From: Tenodera sinensis
Lineage: Eukaryota > Arthropoda > Insecta > Mantodea > Mantidae
Assembly (NCBI GenBank): GCA_030765045.1
Contig: CM060965.1
Coordinates: 61,098,787-61,162,786, forward strand
DNA length: 64,000 nucleotides
Direction of reading: 5' to 3'
A program made the translations under genes and the position numbers. Numbering within the stretch: the stretch's first letter is position 1; every line of letters starts with the position of its first letter. Below, piece by piece: positions 12,295 through 20,399 of this stretch. The notes beneath the pieces were generated by a model. That model saw only the letters and a program-made list of their open reading frames with translations, ran no database searches and was not told the origin of the DNA.

Positions 12295-14910
12295 TCAAGT
12301 CTCTTGGCAAGACATGGTTTTCTTTTGAGGATGTCTCGAATACTGCACATCTGTTTATAACCAGAATTTTTTGAAATTACGTAATTCGCTTTCTCTTTCA
12401 CTTTTTGTGCTATGCTACCAGGAACCAAACTTAGATCACATATTGTTTTTTTTTTCAAAGACAGTAAGTGATTCATGCAAAGGAGATCCTACAGCTTCCA
12501 ATGCCGTTATGGCTGTTGGTAAGAAAGAAAACTGGGCAGATATGAAACCAAGATCCTCTTTTAACCCAGTGCTTGAAGCATCTTTCAAGTCCAATGAATT
12601 AATAACCTCTTCAGCTATTTCTATGTGCTCAGCATAATATAAAACTGCATCGACCCATGTTCCCCATCGATTAACACTGGTGCAGGAGGAAGTCGGATAT
12701 TAGGTGCTGTTGATCTAAACAACTTAACTCTTTTAGGAGATTTAACAAAAATTATCTTCGTACTGGACACAAATTTATCTAGCAATGGGAAAGAACCACT
12801 GTCTCAGAAATGCTACCAATATGAAAAATATTATACAGATGAAAAAATAAAAAAACACATAAAAACCATTAAAATATGCAATATAGGGGCTATATATTGA
12901 AATCTTCGTGAATTGCATCATGTGCAGTACTGCCAATATGAAAAATATTATCCAGATAGAAAAAAATAATAAAAAATCATTAAAATATGCAATATAGGGG
13001 CTATAGTATTGAAATAATATGCATTTATCAAAAATCAAGAAAATATGCAGTTATATGCAATATAAAATCATGTCCAAATAAATGAAAATTCCATAATTCG
13101 TGCACATAATGTAAAAGCATACATTTTTAACCCCTATGGAAAAACATGCAAATGCATGAACTTCCTAGCCCTAATCATTACCCTCTTGTAAATCTTAGCT
13201 GTGCAAAGAGAAAAAAGTTTCAAAGCCTTCATAGAGCAACTAGGTTTAAGAGAGTTGACTTGCTCACAGCATACTGCATTTCCAAATTCCCCTTGCACCT
13301 ACAGAAAATGAGTAATAAGATAATTTCTGCAAATGTTTATCTCGGCTAACATGAAGAAATAAGAGGTTGTAAGAATAGCTGGTACAAGAGTAGAGAAAGT
13401 CACGTGAGTGCAACATATCAGATTTCTCTAAATATACTTTTTTTTGGATTCGGGGAGTTTTGTTGGAAACCCAATACTTCCACTTACTTAAAATAGCAGA
13501 GGAAGTAATAAAATTGTTTAAAACTGATTTATCCCTGGGTTATTACTTTCTCTATTATATATTATCTATATTCTATGCTTCTTTGGAAGCGAAAGTATAT
13601 ACCTTGTAATGCCACTGGAATTGCCTCTTTCTGTATTTTTGTAGGTGCCTTCCATTTCAACTGTTCACATGCTTCACATAGCACATCCACCACACCCTGT
13701 GATATAAATAAATTACATTTAGAAACATAAATTTTTGAGTAAACTCTCTGACACTATGTTAAGATATTTCTCAAACTGTTTCCTGTAATTACTTAATTTC
13801 AAGTTTTCCTTAACTTCAATACAGTATATAACATTCTTATTCATACACTTCAATTTTCTAACAAAATATTTTTAATATTTATAAGACACAGTTTTATTAA
13901 TATATTTTCTTTAAATGTTAAAAAACATAAGTAATGCTGTATTAGGAATTAAAAAATATTAATTTATAGTTAAAACAATATATCGGTGAAATTTGGTGAA
14001 AATTGCTGCAAATTTTTAGTTTTACTTTTTGCATTTTTTATTATGTTCATACTTTGTGCTTTAACAGCACACTTTAATTTTCTCAATATCAGCCATTTTT
14101 GCAGCTTCAGGAGGGCATTCAAATGTGCTAATGCAGGTGAACGTTCCTCACTAAATCTCGTCGCTAGAGCTTTGAAATGGATTTTTCGTTTTCCCTGGCT
14201 CTGATTTTGGTCTCTTTCAAAGAATTTTGCTTAAGAAAAGTTGTAAGTTGGCTGTGCTAAAATGAATTTGATATTAGAGCTGAAATGCTGCAAATCTGTT
14301 TTGCTTCCAAACAGAGAAATACAGTCAGTGTTCTGTAATTCTAAAATCTTGCCAGGTTATTTCAATGTTCCAGTCATATATTAGACATTCCAGACAGTCA
14401 ACACCTCAGACACAAGTGTACCTTCACCAAGAAGACTTCAACCACGCCACTGATGATGTCCACCGCAGTAGTGGACGAAACGTCTGGACCAAGTTACTCC
14501 AGCAGACCACGGCAAATCAGCCCGGAAGACTCTTGTAGAATTTCAAACACCGGCCGTGAAAGCCTACGCCTACTCATTCTTTAGTTAGTTAATACATTTT
14601 AAGTTATTCGTTACTCTATAGTAGAGCCATTACCAAGCAGATATCTTATGAATTTTATGTATAAATTTGCAAAAGTGCATTGTATAGAGGTTAGCTAAGA
14701 ACAACAAATTTCTAAATTTTGTGAACAATGCGAAGGTGAAAGGAAAGTTTTCATATTAAGAAACAACCAAGCCAGTTAAAATTCTCAAAAAATACTACTG
14801 AGGCCAAGAAGAAAGCAACAGAGTCCCACATATGGTACTGAGAAATTTTAAGTTGATTGGATTTAGGTAAAGAACAAAAACATACTGTTAAACTTTAAAA
14901 TTCATTTTTC

Positions 14911-14943
<33 letters not shown>

Positions 14944-17135
14944 CAGCATTTTTCACTATTCAAAATGCTCCTTGGACCTTAGTTTATAACTTATTAGGTT
15001 GCAATTTTAAGGAGACCTTCACAGATAAAGGTATTAAAATTTGTTGTGTGCAAGTTACAAAATATTATATAATTGAGCTGAAATTAAATATTTTTCATAA
15101 CTCATACTGAAAAAATTGAAAATAATAATAAATAGCATACAAAACATTTTTTTTCTCTCTTAAACTAATTAAATCTAAGCAATTTTGGTATGACAATTTC
15201 TTTAATTTTCTATACTGAACTCAAATTAAAAATTTAAGAAGGATATAATAAACTGTAGTGTCCAAGGGTCATTTCATACGAGTGTATCAAAGTGATTTAT
15301 TATTAATAAATATATTAATAATTTAAAAATGATTTGATGTATGACTTTGAAATTTTTGTATACTATCTACTTTATGTTCTGAGTGTGTGGAAAAAAATTC
15401 AAAGCAATCAGAGGAAAACTGTGGATTTTTTAATTTTCACCGATACATGTTTCTGTTTATGTTTATTCACCACTTAGATCATGTTACATGATATGGGCTT
15501 CATCAAAAAAACAATTTCTTACGATTGACAGAACTAATTTTACAATATTACAAATAAAATGTCAAATATTCACTTATTAAATAAGCCTTAAAAGGTTAAA
15601 TTAAAATTGTGAAAGAAATATAACCAGTTTTGTACAATGTTTCTCTTTGTATATTAGAAGTAATAGTTTAAAATAGTAAAGACAGCCTTGAAAATCTAAT
15701 GCTTGCTGGGTATCCCTTGGCTTTAATAAGAGCTTCACACCTTCTTTTTACAGAAATAACCAAGTTCTGGCATTCTTCTGAGCCAATTTTATTCCATCTT
15801 CTTACACAATATGTTAAAGTTCTTGTTTAGACTTAACTCTAATTTTACATGCTCATGTTTTCAAAATTTCCCACAAATGTTCAATGGAATCAAATCTGAA
15901 TTCTGACGAGGTGTTAACAGCAATTTCGGTACATTACTTATTAACAAATTCATGTTCAGTCCCAGCTTGTGTTTACTGTCATTATCCTGCTGAAGCCTTA
16001 ACAGGTACCATGACCCATTTCAGGGGCACCCTGCTTTACGTTGTTCTTTAAAGTGTCAGAATACATGTTTGCCCATACCATCAATAAGTTGTATGTTACC
16101 AAGGTCACTGTATGACATACAAGCCCAAATCATAATGAAACCACCATGTTTAATTGTGGGCAGAGTATTTCTAAGAATATGAATTTGCTTTTCTCCAAAT
16201 CTTATTTAATCCCATCTGCCCTGAAAAGGTTTAGCTTAGTCTAGTCCAACTATATCATGCTGTTCCAAAAGTTTTGATCCTTATGGATATGCTCTTTAGA
16301 AAATGCAACTTGTTTCTTCCTGTTCACAGCACTGACATAAAGCTTCTTCTTCAATGGTGTTCGGCCATACTTCCATTAGACACCATAAAACACATCTCGA
16401 CATTTTATATACTAGTGGTCGTAATTGAGGCACACCTAATGCAATAAGTCTGCTTTCTTTAGACTTTCTTGGTAAATTATTTGAAGAAGCTTGCTGCTTA
16501 AATTTGACTATGTACTGAACGGCAGAGTGTGATTTATTTACTGTTTGTACTATTTCTCTGAAGGTATGTCTCCTGAGTCAAAATTAATAATGACATGCTC
16601 TAAAGATCAGAACTGAACTCTTTTTGCTTGCCCATTTCGAACGCTACTCACAGAACGTATACAACTGCGTCCATTATAGCCTATAGCGACCTTTGAAACA
16701 CATGCGTCCTGAAGCTGTTTACAATAGAGGAATTCTTAGTAAACTGTACGAATAGGAAAGTTGTATAAGAGTTGTGGCTATTGTAATTCCATGCCTTAGT
16801 ATAGATTTAAAAAATGCATTTTGCGCTGGAGTATATTTGAATTAGATTTATCAAGCATGTATCAATAGTCAAGAAAAATATAAGATTTTAAGCAAAAAGA
16901 GAATGGCTTTTCCTTGAAAACAATAAAATGTGCGAAGAAGGTTATATACTGTATACATAACCTAACAACAGCCCACACAACTAACGCCATATAAGGAATA
17001 TTACCATGAACCACACAGAAAATAATATATTCAAATTGTTACCAAATCCTTAAACGTAAGTTCCTCTTCCTTGCGTTCTTCTAATGAGTTTTCAATAACA
17101 CGTGCATCATTGACATTCTCATTCTCATCTTCCAT
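1637..17135 (-). CDS. DDX47: DDX47 DEAD-box RNA helicase, 5' four coding exons (gene continues off the left edge)
   Basis: ATP-dependent RNA helicase of the DDX47/Rrp3 type, known to act in the nucleolus in pre-rRNA processing for the small ribosomal subunit. Joined in minus orientation, the exons 17135-17043, 13696-13603, 3238-3074 and 1803-1637 give one continuous reading frame of about 173 residues. Helicase motifs appear in the correct order: Q motif (PTKIQKEAIP), motif I/Walker A (AETGSGKTGAFALPIL), Ia (LTPTRELAFQ), GG (VIVGG) and Ib (TPGRLVDH). Order, spacing and residues match DDX47 better than other DEAD-box proteins, including the segment HLENTKGFNLRALKFL just before the expected DEAD motif. 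All junctions have GT/AG ends. The DEAD motif and second RecA domain must lie left of base 1, because I find no matching exon in 1-1636. Introns are full of transposon relics but coding exons are clean, so the gene is probably functional. Confidence 0.93.
2165..2620 (-). pseudogene. IS630/Tc1-like DDE transposase relic, C-terminal half
   Basis: On the minus strand the frame reads NPIEYVWLELKRNIAANNVL, then after an in-frame stop ALVQNNIKDIESKNHWSNYT, and ends QTLVINLQDDDTFSEDDP plus TAA at 2167-2165. NPIE-x-x-W is the block around the last acidic residue of IS630/Tc1 DDE enzymes. The acidic C-terminal tail is typical of an arthropod DDE_3 family abundant in insect genomes. Probably the same family as the N-terminal fragment at 8460-9125. 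Stops show it is dead. Confidence 0.75.
2742..2935. repeat. Fold-back element FB-A (hammerhead-core family)
   Basis: Two arms (about 2742-2835 and 2846-2935) are near-perfect inverted complements separated by about 10 bases. The outer arm ends AATCTAAAATAAG / CTTATTTTAGATT. Each arm carries, near the loop, GAAACTAGTC read outward from the centre (2853-2862, and complement 2814-2823). Arms and the outside flank (TTGCTTCACTGTTAATA) match FB-B at 48051-48284. Lies in the DDX47 intron between exons 3 and 4. Confidence 0.85.
3074..3238 (-). CDS. DDX47: DDX47 coding exon 3 (motifs I and Ia)
   Basis: Encodes GKDVIGLAETGSGKT then GAFALPILQALLESPQRYF and ALILTPTRELAFQISEQFEAL. This carries Walker A (GSGKT) and motif Ia (PTRELA). 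The acceptor is TTTTCAG and the donor GTAAGT; the exon is 165 bp. The intron towards exon 2 (3239-13602) is about 10.4 kb and holds fold-back, SINE-like, hAT and IS630-like repeats. Confidence 0.95.
3370..4020 (-). repeat. Copy of an unclassified dispersed repeat (family U)
   Basis: Shares several blocks with many other places in the window. One is a conserved block reading, on the opposite strand, GAGTAGAGAAAGTCA then GTGAGTG. Another is a block with TTTCAAGGATG ... TAAACTACCC. It ends near a GT/GC dinucleotide tract at 3943-3970. No open frame was found. Other copies are listed separately. Confidence 0.6.
4410..4605 (+). pseudogene. Mariner transposase fragment
   Basis: A plus-strand frame reads VSELSRYVGIGEASVCRTLK then VLGIKTVCARWVPRMLIEAH and KET before a stop. 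CARWVPRML is the hallmark segment upstream of the first catalytic Asp in mariner transposases. Only this middle piece remains, with no catalytic residues and no terminal repeats seen. Confidence 0.75.
4978..5035. repeat. Poly-T / TTTC-rich low-complexity tract
   Basis: Homopolymer T run followed by CTTTCTTT-type repeats. It could be the reverse poly-A tail of a retroposed sequence, but no upstream partner was identified. Confidence 0.6.
5505..5661. repeat. 75-bp near-perfect palindrome (FB-D)
   Basis: Arms 5505-5579 and 5587-5661 are inverted complements with about two mismatches around a 7-nt spacer. The inner part of each arm contains GACGAAACGTTTGGG read outward, close to the GGACGAAACGTCTGG of the hammerhead-like site at 14473-14487. 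After the right arm, ACACCGGCCGTGAAAGCC (from 5667) repeats almost exactly at 14547, so both belong to one repeat family. Confidence 0.85.
5662..6139. other. Intron sequence, no gene seen
   Basis: Apart from the family tail of the palindrome (up to about 5700), no coding or structural feature is recognisable. Confidence 0.5.
6140..6345. repeat. Partial copy of dispersed repeat family U
   Basis: Contains the family U block TTTTATGGATTCAGGGGGCC followed by ATATATTTCTGGTGAAATC and GGGTCGAATACAATACTT, shared with 10710-10790 (inverse), 21735-21815 and 49440-49500. Confidence 0.65.
6353..7130. repeat. Large imperfect palindrome carrying tRNA-like sequences (FB-T1)
   Basis: A unit at 6353-6676 is followed by a second partial unit in the same orientation (6678-6805). 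Then come their reverse complements, 6806-6898 and 6899-7130, so the whole block can fold into a long hairpin. Inside each long arm is a tRNA-like sequence (plus strand 7022-7098; minus strand about 6460-6530) with A box TAGCTCAGTGGTAGAGC and B box GGTTCAAATCC. The anticodon-like stem CCGC/GCGG encloses CCGATAA, and the 5'/3' ends (GTCACAA/TTGTGGC) still pair. Partial copies occur at 21949-22014, 35231-35435 and 54648-55070. Confidence 0.85.
7735..8115 (-). repeat. Copy of dispersed repeat family U
   Basis: Shows the family block GTGTTACATTCATATGACTT (inverse of GAAAGTCATGTGAGTG-type copies). Further blocks match 3640-3810, such as CAAATAACAAGGAATAT-like followed by CATTTTTTTTGT and a GTGAGATTTTGCCTAT-like segment. 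No coding content. Confidence 0.6.
8460..9125 (-). pseudogene. IS630/Tc1-like DDE transposase relic, N-terminal half
   Basis: Minus-strand reading from ATG at 9125 gives EGEARKGRYVGKLRSKERQI with stops afterwards. A degraded helix-turn-helix segment follows, and then SIVYTDESFVNLGHTVTKSW around 8530-8600. TDES/DETW-V-x-x-x-H is the first catalytic Asp block in an arthropod DDE_3 family whose C-terminal half resembles the relic at 2165-2620. Multiple stops and frameshifts. No terminal repeats identified. Confidence 0.65.
9126..9940. other. Intron sequence, no gene seen
   Basis: No recognisable protein, SINE or terminal repeat. The open frame around 9138-9335 has no family resemblance that I can see. 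Confidence 0.45.
9936..9998. repeat. (ATG)n microsatellite
   Basis: Interrupted GATGATGAT repeats. Confidence 0.9.
10104..10239 (+). repeat. tRNA-derived SINE, family delta
   Basis: tRNA-like head with A box TAGCGCAGCTGCTAGAGC and B box GGTTCGATTC. The body is TAGGAATTTTTCTCCAGCC then CTTCCCTGAGTCTGG. A diverged copy of head and body is at 50262-50392. It abuts the next SINE directly. Confidence 0.8.
10240..10590 (+). repeat. tRNA-derived SINE, family gamma
   Basis: A degenerate head (GGCACCATGTCTGAGTGGTT) is followed by ACCTGCATGTGATTTTCGTG and a long body ending near AGGGAAAGAAGAAGA. The reverse copy at 56767-57128 matches along its length and has a better-preserved tRNA head. The segment after the head is shared with family beta (33437-33690), so the two families share a core. 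An open frame across it is not a gene. Confidence 0.85.
10690..11177 (+). repeat. Copy of dispersed repeat family U
   Basis: Family blocks seen: TTTCTCTACTATGTA, GTATTGTATTCGACCCAAAA, TTTCACCAGAAATATATG, a GT tract (10819-10850), CAAAGTTGGTATTTAAGTT and CACCCTAAACTACCCTTTA. This is one of the longest copies in the window. Confidence 0.65.
11178..11245 (-). repeat. 3' fragment of the RNase H-bearing non-LTR element
   Basis: AGCTAATGCTGGATTTCTGA and following bases are the reverse complement of the 3' end of the retrotransposon at 27770-28615 (ISEKYWRARGLMTSLSEIQH region). Another such fragment lies at 44802-44873. Confidence 0.8.
11246..11649. other. Intron sequence, no gene seen
   Basis: Slightly GC-richer stretch. 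No domain, tRNA-like head or repeat partner was recognised. Confidence 0.4.
12069..12735 (-). pseudogene. hAT-1 transposase remnant
   Basis: Minus-strand pieces include NRWGTWVDAVLYYAEHIEIA, EEVINSLDLKDASSTGLKED and KYAPITSCDVERSFSRYKSV followed by LRDNRQCFTVENL. The last is the hAT C-terminal dimerisation domain (VERSFS-x-YKSVL-x-DNRQ). Corresponding segments of hAT-2 read TRWGTWLKACSYY and VEVERSFSIYKSVLADNRQ. The N-terminal part is missing. A CA/GA microsatellite (12228-12293) interrupts the frame. Confidence 0.88.
12228..12293. repeat. (CA)n/(GA)n microsatellite inside hAT-1
   Basis: CACACA with CGCA variants followed by GAGAGA, sitting within the transposase remnant. Confidence 0.95.
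12808..13010 (+). repeat. Direct duplication inside hAT-1
   Basis: CCAATATGAAAAATATTAT ... AAAATATGCAATATAGGGGC occurs twice (about 12817-12895 and 12931-13005), one after another, near the right end of hAT-1. It is probably subterminal repeat structure. Confidence 0.8.
13183..13530 (+). repeat. Right part of a family U copy interrupted by hAT-1
   Basis: Continues the family U sequence broken at 11863: TTTCAAAGCCTTCATAGAGC, ATAATTTCTGCAAATGTTTA, then AGAGTAGAGAAAGTCACGTG. The left part is 11650-11855. Confidence 0.65.
13603..13696 (-). CDS. DDX47: DDX47 coding exon 2 (Q motif)
   Basis: Encodes GVVDVLCEACEQLKWKAP followed by TKIQKEAIPVALQ. This is the DEAD-box Q motif, which contacts the adenine of ATP. 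The acceptor is ATCACAG and the donor GTATAT. The exon is 94 bp and ends one base into a Gly codon completed by exon 3. It is too short to stand out as an open reading frame and was found by reading the minus strand for DDX47 continuity. Confidence 0.9.
13697..14440. other. DDX47 intron 1, no gene seen
   Basis: Very AT-rich intron. The open frame at 13986-14204 shows no recognisable domain. Confidence 0.4.
14447..14487 (+). ncRNA. Candidate hammerhead ribozyme motif (type I-like, minimal stem III)
   Basis: Core CTGATGA at 14450-14456; one extra T (14457); stem II GTCCAC (14458-14463) pairing perfectly with GTGGAC (14471-14476); GAAA at 14477-14480; then CGTC (14481-14484) with GTC as the cleavage triplet. 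Stem I is short: CCA (14447-14449) with TGG (14485-14487). Stem III is one C-G pair with no loop, so cleavage would need a dimer, as proposed for other short-stem III hammerheads in Penelope-like elements and newt satellite DNA. The extra U between core and stem II departs from the canonical motif. The downstream ACACCGGCCGTGAAAGCC is shared with 5667. Confidence 0.5.
14488..15680. other. DDX47 intron 1, AT-rich, no gene seen
   Basis: Includes the tail of the hammerhead-bearing repeat (to about 14580) and a pure T run near 14918-14943. Nothing else is recognisable. Confidence 0.45.
15690..16635 (-). pseudogene. Tc1-like transposase relic
   Basis: Reading the minus strand from ATG at 16635 gives MGKQKEFSSDL, the usual Tc1 opening. 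Degraded blocks follow in order: an IWRKAN segment with TWWF before the second catalytic region (about 16130-16190), and DSIEHLWEILKT near 15860-15890, matching the NPIE-x-LW block at the third acidic residue. It ends around the GVKLLLKPRDTQQ segment. At least ten stops or frameshifts. No clean inverted repeats were found. Confidence 0.75.
16636..17042. other. DDX47 intron 1 near the exon 1 donor, no gene seen
   Basis: No recognisable element between the Tc1 relic and exon 1. Confidence 0.45.
17043..17135 (-). CDS. DDX47: DDX47 coding exon 1
   Basis: Start codon at 17135-17133, followed by an acidic N-terminus (MEDENENVNDARVIENSLEE) and ending FKDL just before the donor GTAACA. The acidic leader then FKDLGV is typical of DDX47/Rrp3. 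The exon ends in phase 0 and joins exon 2 to give FKDL-GVVDVLCEAC. The 5' UTR and promoter should lie just above 17135; no clear TATA element was identified. Confidence 0.88.
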
Positions 17136-17454
17136 TTTGAATATATATTTGATACCTGCGCTATCTGGGAAGTAATACAGGTACTTTTGTAGTCAAAGAA
17201 GCACAATATCGATTAGCTATAGTTATCGCTCCTCGAGACAATGCGATTGCGCGGCATTTTAAGTGCAGATATCATAATTACTCAAACGTAGCTTGAGATA
17301 TTAATTGTAATTTTAAATGTTATGGTTTTCGTTTATTAATTTTATTTCGATTAGTTTTCGTTGAATTTCGAATTATTCATTATTTGCTTTTCCTGTGTAA
17401 TTAATATTTGTTCATTATTTTTGCTACCACTTGATTTAGCAGGCAAAGAGTGTG

Positions 17455-17697
17455 TACTTATATTTCAACCCAATATTTCAATACGAAATGTTGACTAAAA
17501 GTTTTTTCCTTGCTCTCCCCAAATAAAAATGTTCAGGGAGCGGTTTAAATGTGGACATCGCAACTAAAATATAAAAGTTCGGATGTCAAACTTGGTATTT
17601 AAATTCAGAATATTTCAAGGTTGCAACGCAAAAGCTTTTCAAGAAAATCCCCGCGCCTTAAACTACCCTCATATCTCGAGTTTTCTGCAAACGGCCT
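17455..17697 (+). repeat. Family U copy broken by the P-like element
   Basis: Blocks such as CTTGGTATTTAAATTCAGAA, TTTCAAGGTTG and GCGCCTTAAACTACCCTC correspond to 10890-10980. The copy stops at the target duplication of the P-like element. Confidence 0.55.
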
Positions 17698-18149
17698 GTT
17701 TAGTCAAGGCCATCTCTAAGTAACAGGTCTGGATATGCGATTCGTGACGTCACAACGCAAGGCCAACGTTCCAAGCAATTCATACGGAATAAACACATGT
17801 TTTACAGCATTTCTGCGCTGGAAGAAGCGTGCATTCATTTATATTTTCACATTTCGTATTAAAAGTTAATGTGTGTTAGCAAGTTAGTGGAAAACATGCT
17901 TTGCATAGTTGTTAATGGCAGAGCATGCTTCTTACGTTCGCAATGCAAATATATCTCCAGTTTTTCTTTTCTTTTTTTCTTTTTTTTTTTTTTCCTTTTT
18001 TTTTCCCCCTGTAGATAATACCAAACTGTCTTGTTTAATAATGCAGTAGTTTTTCTAGAGGATGTTGGTTATTATTTTTATTATTCTCCTCGTCCAAATA
18101 GCAGACCGGTAACTCGCAATCACTAGCATTACAGTCAGCACCGATATTA

Positions 18150-18819
18150 TTAATGTCACATGTCTCGTCCCTAAATGTAAAATTAAGTTTCTCTGGTTTT
18201 ACACTTTAAGAAATTCTTGTTCATGTGTCGCAACAAATTTACCACTTGTTCGTGATCACCAAGCATTTTCACCTTCTCTGATAAATATAAGAGTTTCTAT
18301 CAGGACTAGGGGTTGAGAAAGTTGTCTGAGGTAGTCAGGATGGAGTAAAGAAAGAACATTGGAATCACGTAACTGTCTGTAAGCTGCTGGGTGAGAAAAA
18401 TAAATTGAGCACGTCCATAACAGCGTATCGGGCGTATATTTAATTTAGGTACTTTTGACTGACCAATTTTCCCTGTTCTTCTAGGAATTTAGGCTTAGAT
18501 ATTCTGTGGAATTCGTGTCCTCCTAACATTCCTTTAAAATGTTGGCGGCCTGAAGTAGTTTATGTTCTGTTTGTTCACTTGCTACTTGTTTACCGAGAAT
18601 CCATTTAAACTTACTATTGGGTATTACAATTTTACCCTATAGTACCTAAATAATAAAATTGGAATGAATTTTTAATGCTACTACAATTTTAGGAATTTCT
18701 TCAGTATCAATTTTCACAAAAATTACATCTTTTCTTTTATTATGACGGTGAATCCCTCTAATTTTATGTCACTAATTCTATTTTTAAAGCTCTCAACAAT
18801 TTTTTCATCTTCGAGTCAT
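18150..18819 (-). pseudogene. P-like transposase body, degraded
   Basis: After the THAP domain a broken frame around 18310-18440 reads KYTPDTLLWTCSIYFSHPAA then YRQLRDSNVLSLLHPDYLRQ. This resembles the helix-turn-helix or insertion segment of THAP9/P-type transposases (spAYr-LR-x-x-L-x-LP-x-x-x-L). Many stops. Catalytic residues were not located. Confidence 0.6.
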
Positions 18820-19092
18820 TTACGAAATGCTATGGATTTTCAGTAAGTTTAGGAGTTGTTCTGGGTGCTGCAAACCGTTTCCATCATTTCGCGTGGCAGT
18901 AAATTCCTTCACTATGTGCTGTTCAGAAAAATGTTTAATACATACCACATCTGGTCCATAATTATCCCTGTGAATAGCATGTACCCACTGCTCTCTCCTG
19001 TGTGGATCCTTTGGAAACGAAAACAATGTAACCTACTTTTCTACACTTGTTTTATAGTTTGAGGTACAACCCGGCACACAACACTTCCTAGG
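18820..19092 (-). pseudogene. THAP zinc-finger domain of the P-like transposase
   Basis: The minus-strand frame reads CCVPGCTSNYKTSVEK, a TAG stop, then VTLFSFPKDPHRREQWVHA, IHRDNYGPDVVCIKHFSEQH and IVKEFTATRNDGNG. This fits the C2CH THAP pattern: C-x(2-4)-C, W, FPKD, then C-x-x-H-F. The in-frame stop inactivates it. It lies at the 5' end of the P-like element, as expected. Confidence 0.9.
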
Positions 19093-19334
19093 TATTTTGT
19101 ATTAAAAACTACACCACGTTGTAATTCGATTTTTCGCTCACTTAATTGTTTACTGACACGTTGCAAGGCACAAGCAACTTCTTAGCGTTCCAACCACGCA
19201 CTGATATGTAGCATTCCCGTATTAAACAAGCAAAACATGAGCCCCCCGTGATGACGTCATTAACGTAATCTCTTTCCGTCTACAGGCATGTTTAGATAAA
19301 GATGGCCTTGGTTTAGTCATCTATGTATTTGAAT

Positions 19335-19915
19335 TTATTTTATACAATTTTATATGAAACCACAGAAGACAGGATAGGCAAGGTTCGGAGATGGGTTCTT
19401 AGCACCTTGATCAATAAAATCTTTTGTGCCTATGCCCCGGACGCCGCGTCCCCCGGGAGAGAGGGGTGAGTTGAGAGGATGCCAAAGGTGCTCGGGCCTG
19501 ATGAGAAACGACAGCAGAAGGCAGGGTCCCAAACGACTACACATTTGAACTCTCCGGTGGCACCTCGTACACCGGTTCCCTTCTATCCCTGTGGCCTCAC
19601 TGGCCCCCTGGAGGTCCGGACTCAGAGACCTCCCCCGATCCGGAGGACGAGGATTTACAGAGAGCCAGCACCTGCCATGCACGCTCAAATTTCCGCCGAA
19701 ACTTATAGCCCTGAAACAACCAAGCAAATGAAAGATAAAGTGAAATAAGAAGCGAGGTGAAATGGAGGGACATAAATTCGAGGGATGTAATTATCCTTCC
19801 CAGCATTCGCCTAGCGAACCGGGAAAACCCCGGAAGATCGACCACGGGAATCAAACCCATGACCTCCGGAATGCAAGTGTCACATGTTACCGTGGCGCCA
19901 TCTCCATAGGTGGTA
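19335..19915 (-). repeat. GC-rich repeat with a tRNA-like head (probable SINE)
   Basis: A GC-rich island in AT-rich DNA. On the minus strand, 19905-19845 shows ATGGCGCCACGGTAACATGT and a B-box-like GGTTTGATTCCC, typical of a tRNA-derived 5' end. The body has CGGGGTTTTCCCGG. Open frames across it are probably accidental. No second copy exists in this window, so the class is inferred. Confidence 0.5.
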
Positions 19916-20399
19916 AACCATAAGAGCTAGCAAAAAATTTACTAGCCAATAAAATAAATTTATGTCACAATTTTTAGACAGTCCTGCTATTGGTTTCAAT
20001 GTTCCAATATCTTATGCAATTTTTGAAATACTAAGTCTCCACTCCTTTGTTTCTCATGATGACATGTAGAGAGGAGAAAAAGCCAGCTAATAGTAGTCTG
20101 TTTTTCTGAAGATTTGATTATCATATTATCAGTTTCCTGCATGCCACTTATACTTACAACCAAATGTGCAAAAAAGACACTTCTGTAAATGTTTGTACTA
20201 TGGCGCAGTGGCTATAGCCCAAGATTATCGAAACGTTGGCGTCAGAGAGATGGAACACAAGCACATGAGCAGCACGTGTCCAGCGACAACACAATAAGCA
20301 CTATCAGCATCTAACTGGAATCTTCTGGAAGTTTCTCGACTATTCCGGAGCTTTGTGGATATTTCCTACGGCTATAAGGGAATGCTCACGCGAAGTTTC

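Larger units (their letters stand above)
11864..13174 (-). mobile_element. hAT-1: internally deleted hAT transposon
   Basis: Bounded by a perfect 8-bp target duplication ATCATTAC (11856-11863 and 13175-13182) and terminal inverted repeats starting TAGGGCTCGGAAGTTCATGC on the left and TTAGGGCTAGGAAGTTCATG read inward on the right. Both the target length and the TAGGGC ends are hAT features. It carries a decayed minus-strand transposase. It is inserted in a family U repeat whose halves lie on either side. Related to hAT-2 at 50600-52932. Confidence 0.92.
17705..19310 (-). mobile_element. P-like (THAP-domain) DNA transposon, decayed
   Basis: Ends CAAGGCCATCTCTA (left) and, read inward from the right, CAAGGCCATCTTTA form inverted repeats. 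GTTTAGT flanks both sides (17698-17704 and 19311-19317), a 7-bp or mutated 8-bp target duplication. Subterminal TGACGTCA-type palindromes occur near both ends (about 17746 and 19252). The minus strand holds a THAP zinc-finger start and transposase remnants. P elements make 8-bp duplications and their transposases begin with a THAP domain, so class and ends agree. Confidence 0.85.

Noticed and set aside
19479..19860. Proline/arginine-rich protein genes on both strands
   Set aside because: Frames exist on both strands of a GC-rich SINE-like segment with a tRNA-like head; no start context, intron or family support.
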